From NCBI GenBank assembly GCA_035235625.1, contig CP141140.1:20914685-20978684 (forward strand): DNA of 64,000 bases, given 5' to 3'. Within the stretch, counting starts at the first letter, position 1. Each line of letters opens with the position of its first letter. This DNA is from Saururus chinensis (lineage: Eukaryota; Streptophyta; Magnoliopsida; Piperales; Saururaceae). This document shows positions 36,603 to 50,015 of this stretch, in pieces. The position numbers and the translations under genes were made by a program. A model generated the notes under the pieces. The model had not been told where the DNA came from and made no database searches. It saw nothing but the letters and a program-made list of their open reading frames with translations.

Positions 36603-39485
36603 TCGACAGTCGCTGAATAGTGGCAAGTCCAATGGACATCGGCCTAATATTGTATGACGTTTGACTGTGGGGGATGGACGCAGCCCGAGAAAAAATGTAA
36701 CTTTGCTCTAATGTGGGTCAGCCAATTAAACGAATCAAGACCAATTGATGCAGGAGGTTAGACCTCGACACTTTGTTGTTGTCGGCTCGAGGCGGCAATC
36801 CGGAGGCCAATGAGTAACTAGTAGCCGACCATGAAAATAACGACAAAAAATTACAAAAGACATTTTGACCGGATTGGAATTGGGCAGAAGAGGGAATCAG
36901 AGAAAAATGCTAATTCAGGCCGATAGTCAGCCAGGGGTAGCCTTACCGTCCCTTGTTTGCAATAGGCCAAAGGCCAACCAGTGGCGGCCGACATCAAAAT
37001 AAAAGACAGACCAATCAAGGAAAAAGGGAAAGTTTTTTTTGTCCCAACCGGAGTAGGGCAGAGAAAGGAGGAAGGCAGTGGCCAGGGCGGCATCCCTACC
37101 ATCACCGAGATGGGAGAGGGCCAAAGGCCGGTCGTTGTGGCCGGCCACCTGCGGCACAGCCGGTGGCCGCAACACACAGTGACATAACAGAACAAAAAAA
37201 AGAAAACAATGCTACGTCAAAAATGGTGGAAGGAGAGGTGACTGGTTGGGAAGACGGCGGTCTGGTTTGGTGGTGGTGGTCTTGTCACCACCGGGCCGAG
37301 GTGAGAACAAAGGCCATTTGGCAGCTGTTGGCCATTGCCGGCATGGCTGGCGGCCACAACCCAAACAGAACAACAAAAAAAAACAGGTGGTAGAGTTTTT
37401 ACCTCACGACAGCAAAGGAGGGGTGGGGAGGCCGGGACGACGGTGGCCAGAGGTCATCCGCATCTAGGCAGAGCTACGGCAGCGAGCTGGCGGCGATGTA
37501 GGCGGGGACGACGGCGGATTGGGCGAAAATTCCAAAAAACTGTCATCGGGCCGAAAACAGGAAAAAGGGGAGGAAGAGGGCGGCGGTCAGCCGGGCCATG
37601 GGCAAAAGCCGACGGTCATCGATGGTGGTGCCTCTGGCGTCAAATAGTGAAGGGCTGCCCCCCAATCACTGTACACTTTTTCTTTCTTTTTTTTCTCTTT
37701 TTTTTGAACTTTCCTTATTCTTGGCTTCCCGTGTCTCACTTGATTTTCATGCTGAAATTTTTTTTTTGGGATGTGTCGAGGCCCATAACCCACGACTAAA
37801 CATTACTCCTGACTCTTACGGTCACAAGTATTACAAATACAGATACATCGAAGCATCAAATTTCTTCGTCGAAAATATGAGCAAAAACTATAGAGCATTG
37901 CAAAAAATTACAAAAAAAATTGTAAAAATATGCAAAAAAATTACAGAAAAATCGGGGATGATACAATTACGTACCAAAATCAGTTATTTTCCTCCCGTAT
38001 AAATATATTTTTGATGCCCTAAGATCTTTATATCTTCAAAACTAATTTTCAGTTCATAAGAGGGAGAAGAAGATTACATCAAAACCCGGGAAAAAAATGG
38101 AGGAAAAGTCAAAATTTGTGGACCTGGTGCGCAGCATACCGAGGAGAAAGATCAGGCTACGAAGCTTAAACCTGTATGGTCTTTAGTCATGGAAAAAAGG
38201 CATGATTTAAGGATTATGATTAATTGAAATTATCTAAATTCATGATTTTGTGTGGGAATAGTATTTTGAATGGTATTATGATCATGGCTATGAAACTCTT
38301 GGTTAAGGATTATGATTCTAAACTATCATGTATTAATTGTGATTCAATGTATTATGAAATTAAAGTTTCATGTATGTACAAGTCTTATTTGAAAATTCTT
38401 CCCCAAGGGAATTGCTATAGCACCAATGTGGAAATGTTTATTCTTCTACTACGGTCATCAACACATCGATAATAGTGTCGATGACTATGAACAATAAATA
38501 GTTACCAACATCGACATATAGGGGTGTGTCAGTGTTATACTAGGCATCGGTAATGGGACCAACACACGGTAAAGACATCGGTGAACCTGACTTAACATAG
38601 TCTACTCAGTGTCAGTAGAGTATCAACATGTCAATGATGGTGTTAATGGACATTGACACCGACACATCGATGGGATTACCAAAGACACTTCAATTTGTGT
38701 TTTAAAAATGATATTTTTACTAATGTTTGTACCAGTAGTAAGGTGTATTTTGGTATAATTTACTTACATAATGAACATAAGTAAAGATCAAAACACATGG
38801 TAAAATATATGTATGGATAAAGAGTAAAGGTGTCATGTTCCGGAATTTTCTAAATTTTTGAAGTTGGCCACATGGAAAATAGTGTGTTGACTTCTCAACT
38901 TTCTCAGTTGAATAACTTTCTCAATAAACAGAATTTATGACTAACATATGTGAGTAGAAAGTAGACTGAAAGAGCTTTGAAATGCCACTAAGAATATGTG
39001 AATCAGAGTTTTGATGAGGGAGATATGATAGTTCAAAGTTGAACATATCAGGCATGGTCCATTTACCCAAATTAGAAGTGTATTTGGGCTGTTTACGTCA
39101 CTCTATGAGCCCGGTTAATTAGGATGATGAAAATTAATTTTTAGGGGCCCGATTAAGTTGCCAAATGGGAGATGTTTTGGCATAAGTCTTAGGGGATTAG
39201 GAACCTTAATCCCCATCACTTGAAATAGCCATCTATGGCTCCATTGGAAGGGAGCTTTTAGCTTGTATGAGAGGAGCTGTCAGGGGAAGTTTCCAGAGAG
39301 TGAGGCTGGCGATGGAGGTAGGGAGGAGTGAACACGAAGACAGACATTTTGACATGGTAGAGTGCTTAGTAGCTAGATTAATCACATATTTATAATGTTA
39401 ATTCCATGCTCACAAAGTACTCATGTTTATGAAATTGTGTAATTTTTGGGGATTTAATTATAAACGTGATACCTTGGAAGGTTGG

Positions 39486-39562
39486 CACTGATGTTTCAGA
39501 CTTTGGCCTGCACTGATCTAGTAGACTTTGGCCTGCACTAATATACTAGACTTTGGTCGGCC
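39486..39562 (+). repeat. Short tandem repeat, three units
   Basis: The words AGACTTTGGCCTGCACT and CTAGTAGACTTTGG recur three times with 27-30 bp spacing. The last copy reads ACTTTGGTCGG. Confidence 0.65.
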
Positions 39563-42270
39563 ATGTCGATACCCCGTGGTGGAAACATTGGGTGTGTGTA
39601 TTGCTGCCAACCATGCTTAGGCATGTTAACACACATGACCTGAGGGGTTGAGGTGGCAACCTACTATTGTGATGCGTCTGATGGTGATCTCAACAGAGGC
39701 CCTGACCTCCTCTGCCTTAATCTTCTACTGAGGTATGGACAACATAACTTATAGTAGGCTATGGCTGTGGCCATGCCAGCGAGTGGTAGATCTGAAAAAG
39801 CAAGAGGTAAAGAGCTCTTTTTACTTTTGGAGGTGGTTGGGCGTTGCCAAACGACGACAGGAATGGACTTAGTTGAGTCGCCTCTCAACGTCAATCTGGC
39901 AAGGCCAACCCCTGAGGCAGCGGTGGCGGCCACTAACCTACCCATGTGGGGTATATCTTCAAAGGGCTCATCGATACGAGTCCATCGGTACTAAGAATGA
40001 GCAATTTTGACTTCAGGATAAGAAGTTATTGTGTTTTAAAGTTGGAATTATATTTGATTAAAATAATAATAAAATATTATTAAAAAATAATAAATAGACA
40101 AAATAACTAGCATCATCAATGACACCAGTAGCTCGCCTGAGCCATGCTGAGCCGCGCTGCGCGGAACAACGCGCAATGCATGGACGGATCTTTATAGAAG
40201 TCTTTGTTTTGTGGAAAGACGATTTGTTGAAGATGCTAGATGTTGAATCAAGCACAGTGGTTCAAGCCTAACTCCAGTGGCTGAAGTGACTGTAATTATT
40301 CTGTTGAATAATCACAATGAGAAGGATTATCCGTTAGAGTAAGTGAATAAGATTTCTCTAGCTTTACAGGATAGGGCAATTCTAAGGCAGTCGAGAATTG
40401 GATCGTTGAAGTAGAAAGAGTTTTAAGGTAATGATGGTTCCAATAAACAGAAAGATGAGATATCTTTTAATAAGACAAGGAAGGTAACTTTGTGGTGATC
40501 ATCAATGGAAAGGAATTTCTCTTCCAACAAGAGAATAGATTTTGGAAAAGAGGGCTCAGTGTTTTAAGGAAATTCAAGATAGGTCAAGTCGGTGTGTTAT
40601 ATCCAACACAAAGTATAGAAATAGCTAAGCGAAGGGTGTTCAACTTACCTTGCTACAGTTATTTCCGACGGAGCAAAGGAGAGGAGTTTGGAGCAATTGG
40701 ACATGTTACTAGTACTTTTCAAAGACCGTTTAAAAAAATAGGCGTAGAAGATCTTAGTGGATCAACATAACAACTTCAAGGTTAGTTGGTCAAGACTTCA
40801 TCCATCTAAAATTTGTCCTAGAGAAGTGCATGTGATTTTTGTAATGAAGGAAGAAAGATCTCTTCAATCAGCTACAATCGGTCAAGATGTTCTCTTGAAG
40901 TGATTCGTGATCTCGATGTCATCGACTGAGGATGCGACAAGAGATGTCTCAAGAGCTTTATTTTGAACAAGTTCAAAAGAAAGGAGTACCACTTATGAAG
41001 CATCAAATGGATGGTTGTCTGCTGAATTAGATTAGGCATTGTACTATTTATCAGATATGAATCAAGACCCAATGAGAAATGGTTGAAGTTTGAACGTTGC
41101 AAAGCATTCGAGCTTTTGACACTACTCAAGCCAAGGAAGGAGCTATCTTGTGAAGCGTATAAACTTCAGTACGCTATCCAGTCGAGAGGAGCGAAGAGGT
41201 ATCAAGACCTGGAAAAAAAATTTGGTTGAATGGAATGAGATGAAAATGGATATAAGAGAGGGTGTTATGAGGTGTTTAATGGTCAGCAGGTCAAAGTGAA
41301 TGGAACATTCAGGTACACTTCCATCGATGGAATTTTAGAATGGAAGCATGAGTACATTCTTGTGGTTTTGATTTCAGGTTTACTGAGGACGATGAGGACT
41401 TCGTGGAGGAATGCTTAGTATCTAAGTACCAGCAGTATCAAGATACGGTAGCCAAGAACAATGCAAAGTTATGAATCCATTTTGGCAATAGTAGATCAAG
41501 TATGATTGCACTTCTTCTACCTTGGAAAAGGATAACTTCTTCAAAATCTCAAATGAGGTATGTGAAAGAAATGATAGGTCGACAAAGAGTGTCATCATGG
41601 ATCATCTCGAAGCAAGATAGTTGATTAATCTTTCAAGTTTTGGTAGGGACTTAAGAAAGAATTTAGTATCAGCCTTAGGATTAGTACGACCTTCCATTCA
41701 TGGATGGATAGCTAGTCACAGAGGATGATTTGGACAAAGAAGATATGTTGTATGCTCGTGTGATGGATTAAAGAGAACACCATTGTGTTGAAACAAATTC
41801 ATGCGATGGATTAGAGAGAGAGCACTGACATGTTAAAAGGTAGGTTGGTGAAGCCTGAGTAATTGTGACATAGATTCGGTGAAGTTCATTAAAGTGTGTA
41901 GCAAAAGTGTAGTTGGACCTTTGTAAGATTGGACATAGTAGGACTAATGGCTTAAAGACTAACATCATGGTAGTTAAGACATGTTTCAGGTGTCCATACT
42001 TTGGAAGCATGGGTGAGATGCTTTGCACATCATGGACTAAACAACAGTCATCCTAAGATATGATTTATCATTAGAGGAAAGATCAATTAGAAGTTTGGAT
42101 TATAAGGAATGGATGTTCGAGCAAAAGAGATTTCATTATGGAAAGGGTTATGGCAGCACCACTATCAGAGGAAGCAACTAAGAAGTTTGGGAGTTAGAAA
42201 GAAAAGTGATGGAGAAGTGTCCCGAACTTTTTGATGAGTACAAGGTACAAATTTCGATGACAAAATTTCT

Positions 42271-42283
42271 ATAAGGGGGGAGA
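42271..42283 (+). other. Polypurine tract
   Basis: ATAAGGGGGGAGA comes directly after GACAAAATTTCT, a typical Ty3/gypsy end-of-pol context, and directly before the TGTAATGACC start of the 3' LTR. Confidence 0.8.
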
Positions 42284-42284
42284 T

Positions 42285-44714
42285 TGTAATGACCGCAAAT
42301 TTTCAATATGATTTCTTACCTCTAATAAAATTATTTTATGAGTTTTTAATTATTTTAAATTATTTAGAGGTAAATATTTGGAGAGTTTTTGTATGGGCTG
42401 ATAGAACTCGGTGAGACAAACGTAACAAACCTAAGAACGTACGAAATGAGGCTGGGAGCGAAAGTTATGACCTCGAGAAATGTGCCACATGGGTGGGACC
42501 CACTTTAAAAGTGCGAGATAACCTACCGATGTAGGGTCTAGTTTCGAAGGGCTCGTTGATACGAGTCCATCAGTACTAAGAACATGCAATTCCGATTTTG
42601 GGATAAGAAGTCATTGGTTTTTAAAGTTGGAATTGTATTTAATTAAAATAATAATAAAATATTATTTAAAAAATAAGAAACAGACAAAATAGCTAGCGTC
42701 ATCAATGACGCCAATATCTCGTGCTGAGCCAAACCGGTCCACATGCGCCGCTCAAATGCATGAACGGCGCGTGCATATAGCATGGTGATGCCGCCTTTTG
42801 GGCAAATTGTGGCATGACACATGTCACGTGCACATGCACACGACTCGCCGTCCACTCATGTCCTTCTCCTATAAATTCTAAATTCTGTTCATTTTTTCGG
42901 AGAAGTTTCTAGAGTCATTCTGAGTCTGTTTTCTTCTATTCAAAAAGCATTCTTAGCTAATTCGAGAGTGTTTTACACAATGGAAGCATCAATTCCTCGA
43001 GTTAGTGACCGTGGAAATGTCACGGGGTAAGGGGAGGTTCTGTCTGCCACCTGCGGATGCGGAAAGGGTAAAGTGTCTCCGGGTAAGGGGAGATTCTGTT
43101 TGTCGCCTTCAGGCGTATTGTGAGAATATTGTCCCATGCTAAGAGGAGGTTCTATCTGTAGCCTATGGGCACAGAAAGAGAAAATTGTTCCGAGTCAAGA
43201 GGAGAATCTGTCTGTAGCCTACGGGTACGGAAAAAGAGTTTTTGGAGTCAAGCTAAGTCTGTTTTCTTCCGTTTAAGATGCATTCTTACCTAAATCGAGC
43301 GTACCAAATGTCGTGGCGGGGTTATTTTTCTGGTTAGAGACCTCTAAAACCCCAAAAGTGGACATCTAATTTCGTGGTGTCCGGTTTATCAGTTTCAAAC
43401 TCACACGAAGAGCGAAGTAGGGGCTTTTATCCTTTCTTAAGGCATGATTATAAACTTTGGTTGTGTTTTAAACTTATTATTTATAGGACTCTCGCATGTT
43501 ATATGTTAGAGATTTCTTTGAAGTTATGATTTATGATTTCTACACATATATTTGATCTGTCGAATGGTTAATCGTCGAGATAGAATATGATTTATATATC
43601 ACATATTTATAATGGTATTATATATATTCGATTAGTCGAATGATTTACTGTTGGAAGCGGATATGTTTTATATACTGCACACTTTACAATTGCCTCATAT
43701 ATGATAGTTTAATCAAATGATTATCTGTGGATTTTGATATAAATTATACATGTTGGAGCATGTGAGATAGAGAAAAACTAGCTTCACCACTGTTTTTGTT
43801 GCGAATGAATACAATATGTTTAAAAGATGATTTTAGAGGACTCGCCTTTGTTGAAAGGAGGATACTAAAGATTATGAGTCTAGGACTCAAGAGTGTTTTG
43901 GTTGTTTGGAACTATTGTTGGGTGCCTCGATAGAGCTCCGTTGATAGTTAAGGGCATAATTAATCCTGTTCGGAATCGGATGCACAATACCTACATTAGC
44001 ATAGTAAGCCCCTAACGAAGGGCAAGACCCCTGATTAGCCCCTAATGAATGACACATATCAAGGCTATGCATTAGGGTAGAGAGTATCATGGGAAGACTC
44101 TCTACTCTGTCGATCCCGGTGCCCCATGAGCACGGGTGGCTCTTCTATCCACAAGCATGAAATATTTTGAGATGATTTGTGGAGGAGTAAGAGGTCGCCG
44201 CTTTGTACCCGCAACAAATTCTTAGTAATATATATGTCTGGGACATTTGTAGTGAGCTGTGAGAGCTTGCAAACAGTAGTAACATCTTCAATATGTAGGA
44301 AAAAGCTCTAGGGGTCGTTTTGGGTGAGAGGCACACCTTATTTTCAAGAAAAATATTATATATGTGTTGTAAAACTGTCATGTGTTTATTCATGTCTGAT
44401 CATATAAACTCCCATACTAAGTATTTTAAAATACTCACCACCCCCCAGACTTTGTAGGACTTGACAAAGCTTAGTATGCGGGTAGATGGGCCTACTCCGA
44501 GTTTTATCAATGTGATTTCGAGGATTTTAACCGCACCAAAACGAGTAAGAACTCTCCTGATTATTTTTCTCTTGTGTGTTTGTACACGGACTGTGGTTCC
44601 TAGGGAAACGATTATTATATTATCACATGAGTGGCTCCCATCACGGGCCCGGGTAAACTCCAATATTTTTATGAAAAGAAATTTTATATGCTTCCAAAAT
44701 CCCGGTGTGCGACA
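42285..44714 (+). repeat. 3' LTR, about 2430 bp
   Basis: It starts TGTAATGACCGC and ends CCGGTGTGCGACA; the end could equally be at 44716. A TATA motif (CCTATAAATTC) lies at about 42868-42878. Four ~56-bp tandem units lie at 43015-43235. A long hairpin GTATTTTAAAATAC lies at 44421-44434, followed by TCACCACCCC. It resembles the solo LTR at 2152-3809 in the first 250 bp. Confidence 0.8.
43015..43235 (+). repeat. 56-bp tandem repeat, four units, in the 3' LTR
   Basis: Landmarks GGTTC, GATTC, GGTTC, GAATC recur at 43036, 43092, 43148 and 43203. Units contain AAGGGGAGGTTCTGTCTG and GCCTACGGGTACGGAAA. They lie downstream of the TATA motif, so they would be in the transcript. Confidence 0.8.
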
Positions 44715-44715
44715 C

Positions 44716-45290
44716 ATGAACCCCCTTGAACCGACCTTGGTTCACTTAATAATTCACCCGTAACCCTAAGGACAAAATGGTTAATTAACTCTTTATTGGG
44801 ATTTTTATCCACTATGTAAATTAGTCTATATTTAGGGTACACATGCACCTCTTACTTGGATTTTTCTCAATTTTTAACTTCACTCCTAGCCCTAAAGTGA
44901 ATCCCATAAGTCAAGTAATTGAATATTACTACAGTTCACTAATAAGGGTAAAATGGTCCTTGCACAGCTTCCTTCTGGAGGTTTTCCCTTAGCTAAAACA
45001 TGGTTCAAACGCTCGTAGAAGTCTTTGATTCTAATGGTAATTTTTATAAATTTTTTTGACAAGTAAAAGACCTTGAACCGAACCCAAATCAGTACCAATC
45101 GTGGTTTGATAGATCAATGTTGTCGGTCACACGAAAATCTACTATTCTATACAATGTAATTGTTTACGTGTTTATGAATAATAGAATTTAAGATAAACAT
45201 CTTACCTCTCCATCTTTGAGCATGCTCCTCCTTGTCTTCTTCGCATGTGACATTGCCGGAAATTCTCAGGCAGCTCTTTCTAGCTAGCCT
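44716..45290 (+). mobile_element. Fragment of LTR family E
   Basis: The stretch CCCCTTGAACCGACC...CCCTAAGG-CAAAATGG-TAATTAACT...GGTACAC matches, in reverse complement, sequence at about 62410-62555. It abuts the end of the family-B-like 3' LTR, so that element probably inserted into a family-E copy. The right edge is unclear. Confidence 0.55.
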
Positions 45291-47230
45291 CCTCCCCAAA
45301 AGCAAAAGCCCCTATAGAGAAGCTCTAAAAAGCCATTTTATAATAAAATAGATTAAGAACCAACACTTTTTGACCAACTAAACCTCTCTTCGCAGTCAAA
45401 TTGGGTCTCTTAAATATTAATTTTTGTCACCTTAATTAAACGGGTCTGCATATAACAACTTAAACGACTAATTTGAGTATCTAATTCACGTAAACAAGTC
45501 ATGCTCAACATGTTTAACTTCAAATGATCATGTTTCCCTTGTCTAAATTCTGATTCACGCATTATTAGTGGAGTTTTAAAGCCTTTTTTGCCTACTTTAT
45601 ATCCCTATTATGCTCAACCTTAAATTCCATATATTGAAAAAGTTATTCTTCCTAGAATATAAAGAGGTCAAATACCTTGTTTTTCACATGGCCAACTTCC
45701 AAAATTTAAAAAATTTCCAAATGTTACAATCAGTCTTCAAGTATACTTTAATTATGAAAGATTGTTTTTTAACATCAGGGTAACATTTTTATTTCTTCTA
45801 TCTAATCTTTGTTCAACAATTTTTCCATCGCTATGATTTTCGTTAAGAAAAGAATTTTATAATTTCCGTTATATGATTGTCTTCTTCTAACTTAATTATA
45901 GGCTTGTACTTCTAAAAGAAAGTATAAATGACAATTAGAAAAATAGGAAGAGGCCTGAGGTGTGGTAGCAAAGAAGAAGATGACGTTGCAGCCATTTAAT
46001 CCAAGTGAAGACTTTGGAGAGCCGGATGATGCAGATTGCTTTCCTAGTAAAAGCTGTCATGGCTATGGTACAAATTTAGCAATTAGGCATGGATCCCTCG
46101 CCAGTGTGAGTAGAGGTTCCCTGGAGGAGCCCCGTGTATGCAGGTAGAAATAAAAATAGTATTTAATAAATATTTTGCAAGGTTTTAGAACAAGTAGTCA
46201 TCTGTATATTTCCTCCTTTTTAAATTATTATACTTTGTCTATTATATCGAAGCACTTTCACATTGTATAAGCCATGAATAGTGTAGAGCATATGTTTCAT
46301 TTTAAAACTTGTCTAACAAGTAATCTTGTATTTCTTCTATTTGATAAGCATTGTCTTTGTCTCTTGTATTGAAGCAATTTCCTGTTGCATTCCGGTCATC
46401 TACGTATTTGTTACATTATACTAAATGTTTTTCTCTTTCGCTTTCTAAATAACTTAATTATAATTTTATAGAATGCTTGCTATGTAGCATCTCTACAAGT
46501 ACTGGACTGAAATATTAGATGATCGATTATCACCATTTACATCCTTCTTAATATCATTGGGATAAAGTTATTAGGTGAAGCACATAAGTCTATTGGTATT
46601 GTAGCGCGTGCAATTTGCAAGTACAATATAATAAAATTAAAAAGAGAATGGATAGCGAGCTGCAACTTTCGTGAGGATGGATAGTTTTTTCCTAAACTAT
46701 ATTGGATGCTTATAGAATTTTAATTTTTGGACTCTTTTGCCCCTTTTTTTAACCTGTAATTTTAATTTTACCTATGTTTTATATTTTTTATACTTTTTAA
46801 TAAAAGTTTAATTAATATGTGATTTGAAGATATTTTAATAAAACATATACTTCTTATTGGTAGGACATGGATCTTATTTTTTAAGTTATATTAATTTTAA
46901 GTTTGTAATATTATATCTTTTATTCTCAAACTCAAGTTGGTGCCATAGTATGATAGTATCGTTAAAAAGTTAAACTAAGGGTCATCGCTAAACTGAATAT
47001 AAATATGAATAATATATTTTATAATATAAAGTTCTTTTGGTACTATTATCTTTGCTAATTAAAAACATAATATTTAATTTATAAAATTTTAACTCATAAT
47101 CTTTGTTACGTAGGTAAAAATAACTAAAATTAAAAATAAAATTATTAATATAAGACCAAGGAGTATATATTTTATTTTTTATTTATTTTATTTTATTTTA
47201 TCTATATTTATACGGAAGCATAATGCTAGT
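45291..47230. other. AT-rich intergenic sequence
   Basis: No supported gene. A 61-codon frame at 45962-46147 (Asp/Glu-rich start, Ser-rich end) is not recognised, and no splice context or second exon was seen. The stretch from 46700 to 47215 is very AT-rich. Confidence 0.5.
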
Positions 47231-47275
47231 GTATTGTGGCTAGCTCCTCTACAAACACCACAAAAAGAAGTGGCT

Positions 47276-48333
<1,058 letters not shown>

Positions 48334-49486
48334 ATGGGGCAGCAATCACTGATCTACAGCTTTGTGGCCCGGGGGAACGTGATCCTAGTCGAGTACACAG
48401 AATTCACGGGGAATTTCACAAGCATCACTGCACAATGCCTCCCGAAGCTCCCCTCCAGCAATAAGAAATTCACTTACAATTGTGATGACCACACTTTCAA
48501 TTACCTCGTTGAGGACGGTTACAGTAAGCCCCGCGGTCTTCCTTTTGTTTTATCGTCTGTATAATGTCTTGATTTTTTTCAAAGAAATGGCTGTTTTACG
48601 TTAATTAAGTAGTTGATTTTGGATCTATTGATGTAAGGGTGTTCATTCTAGAAACCCATTGTAGAGATTTGATGAATTTCGCATATATTTTGATGATTTG
48701 CTATTGCGATGGGATTACGGGTCGATAGTGGGTCGGTTTCCTGATTCACATTGTCTAATTGATCAAATGATCTTGTACTGTGGGTTCTTGTTGTCGACTT
48801 AGATGAAGTTGGCGTTAAATTAGATGTTTAGAAAGGTGAATTTTGTTTATTCAAATGCTCTGCCGTTTTGCTTTTGTGGTGCAGCTTATTGTGTTGTTGT
48901 TGTAGAGACTGCTAGTAGGCAGGTTCCTATTGCATTTCTGGATAGGGTCAAGGATGATTTTAACAAGAGATATGGAGGAGGAAAGGCTGCAACTACTTCA
49001 GCTAACAGCCTTAACAGGGAATTTGGGTAAGTGATATTAAAGTAAGATAGTCAGAAAGGAGAAAAAAAATGCAGTAACATGGTGGCCACTTGGGGTTATT
49101 AAAGTGATATTTCAGAGGTGGATAATGTATAATCTAATTTTGCAAGCCAAAACTTAAAGAGCACATGCAATACTACGTGGACCATCCCGAGGAGATTAGC
49201 AAACTTGTAAAAGTTAAGGCCCAGAAGTTAAAGGAGTGATGATGGAAAATATTGAGAAGGTTTGTTAATACATTGCATTTCACATATGAACATGCTATTC
49301 TTAGTATATACTTTATTCTTTTGAACCTTTTGATTAATTAGTCTATATTGCCCTCTTCATGGACACATTATCAGAAAGTTAACCCTATGTAGTTGAATAA
49401 TCTTGAGGTACTTCTTTTTGTAGGTCCTTGACCATGGTGAAAAGATTGAGCTTTTGGTGGACAAAACAGAAAACCTTCGCTCACAG
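48334..49486 (+). pseudogene. VAMP72-type longin R-SNARE (VAMP721-like), broken and truncated
   Basis: Exon 1 is 48334-48523 and exon 2 is 48885-49026. They encode a clean longin domain ([14 protein letters not shown]... to [17 protein letters not shown]) with good splice sites (ACA|GTAAGC, GCAG|CTT, GG|GTAAGT). VAMP72 proteins act in secretion from trans-Golgi network to plasma membrane. Exon 3 (49146-49259, [18 protein letters not shown]) starts after TTTTGCAA, where the reading frame requires CAG, so its acceptor appears mutated. It has also lost 7 bases after AAGGCCCAG, giving a frameshift and stop. Exon 4 (49424-49486, GEKIELLVDKTENLRSQ) is normal, with donor CAG|GTTGGT. The last exon, holding the rest of the SNARE motif and the membrane anchor, is not found downstream. 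A minisatellite occupies the place of the next intron. Confidence 0.88.
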
Positions 49487-50015
49487 GTTGGTAGTTGTCT
49501 TGCACTCAGTTAAGACCAAAAACTTCAAAATTTTATGTGGGACTTATCTCATCTGAGTTGGTTTTAAGGCGACACAATTTTCTTTTGTGGACTATAAGCT
49601 GTCTGATTGTTTTTGGCTGCTTAAAACTGTATAACGAAATTGGATAACTATCAATTTAAGTAGTTGACATATATAGTTATTATTTATACCTTATCAATCC
49701 CCAACAGTTTAAGTTTTTAGGGAAGGACAAACTACCTATGTGTTGTGATACTAATTGCCAAGCTTTTGGACTGTGTTGAGCTATGAAAAATGTCGCTCTT
49801 CATCCCCAAGAAAATTAGCAGCATAGGAGAAATGACCAAATTGGATTGTTTTATTTGGAGGTTGCCATTTAGGTGAAGCTTGAAGCACCGACAATCTTGC
49901 TATTATATGCTGAGTTAGATCAATCTATGTAATGAATGTTGTATCCATTTTAAGTTCTCAATTCTTGTTCTAATTCTGGAGCTAGATAACGGTTGTAGTC
50001 GTACTGGAAATTTTA

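Larger units (their letters stand above)
28355..37965 (-). mobile_element. Giant solo LTR, family A copy A2 (about 4818 bp without A3)
   Basis: It begins TGTCATGCCTGAGG and ends GGGGATGATACA on the + strand. A perfect 5-bp duplication ATTAC flanks it (28350-28354 and 37966-37970). It is split by copy A3 at 31815-36602. It is collinear with A1, A3 and A4. Sense orientation is minus. The hairpin is at 28838-28853, a GTAAGT-type tract is at 28995-29400, and pure hexamer runs are at 29195-29245. Confidence 0.9.
28086..39471 (+). mobile_element. Solo LTR, family D, interrupted by nested family-A LTRs
   Basis: The unit begins TGTGACGCCCACAAATT and ends AAACGTGATA. It is flanked by a perfect duplication CCTTG (28081-28085 and 39472-39476). 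Copy A2 with its own nested A3 and duplication accounts for 9616 bp of the span, leaving about 1770 bp for the LTR itself. A TATA motif (CGTATAAATATA) lies at about 37998-38009. The sequence has many ATCGGT / GATGTCGGTG-type words (28150-28340 and 38450-38680). The end TA instead of CA is shared with family C. No coding region is recognised. Confidence 0.75.
39930..44714 (+). mobile_element. Decayed LTR retrotransposon, family B relative, with intact 3' LTR
   Basis: A 5' LTR remnant (about 39930-40140) matches the 3' LTR at about 42520-42720, including GGGCTC-TGATACGAGTCCATC and AATAATAATAAAATATTATT. Internal sequence (about 40140-42270) has no readable gag or pol. Next come a polypurine tract (about 42271-42283) and the 3' LTR (42285-44714). 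The left part of the 5' LTR and its junction with the internal region are lost, so no target duplication can be checked. Short open stretches inside carry no recognisable domain. Confidence 0.7.

Noticed and set aside
40140-42270. Possible gag-pol coding between the B-like LTRs
   Set aside because: No reverse transcriptase, integrase or protease motif could be read in any frame; kept only as a decayed interior.
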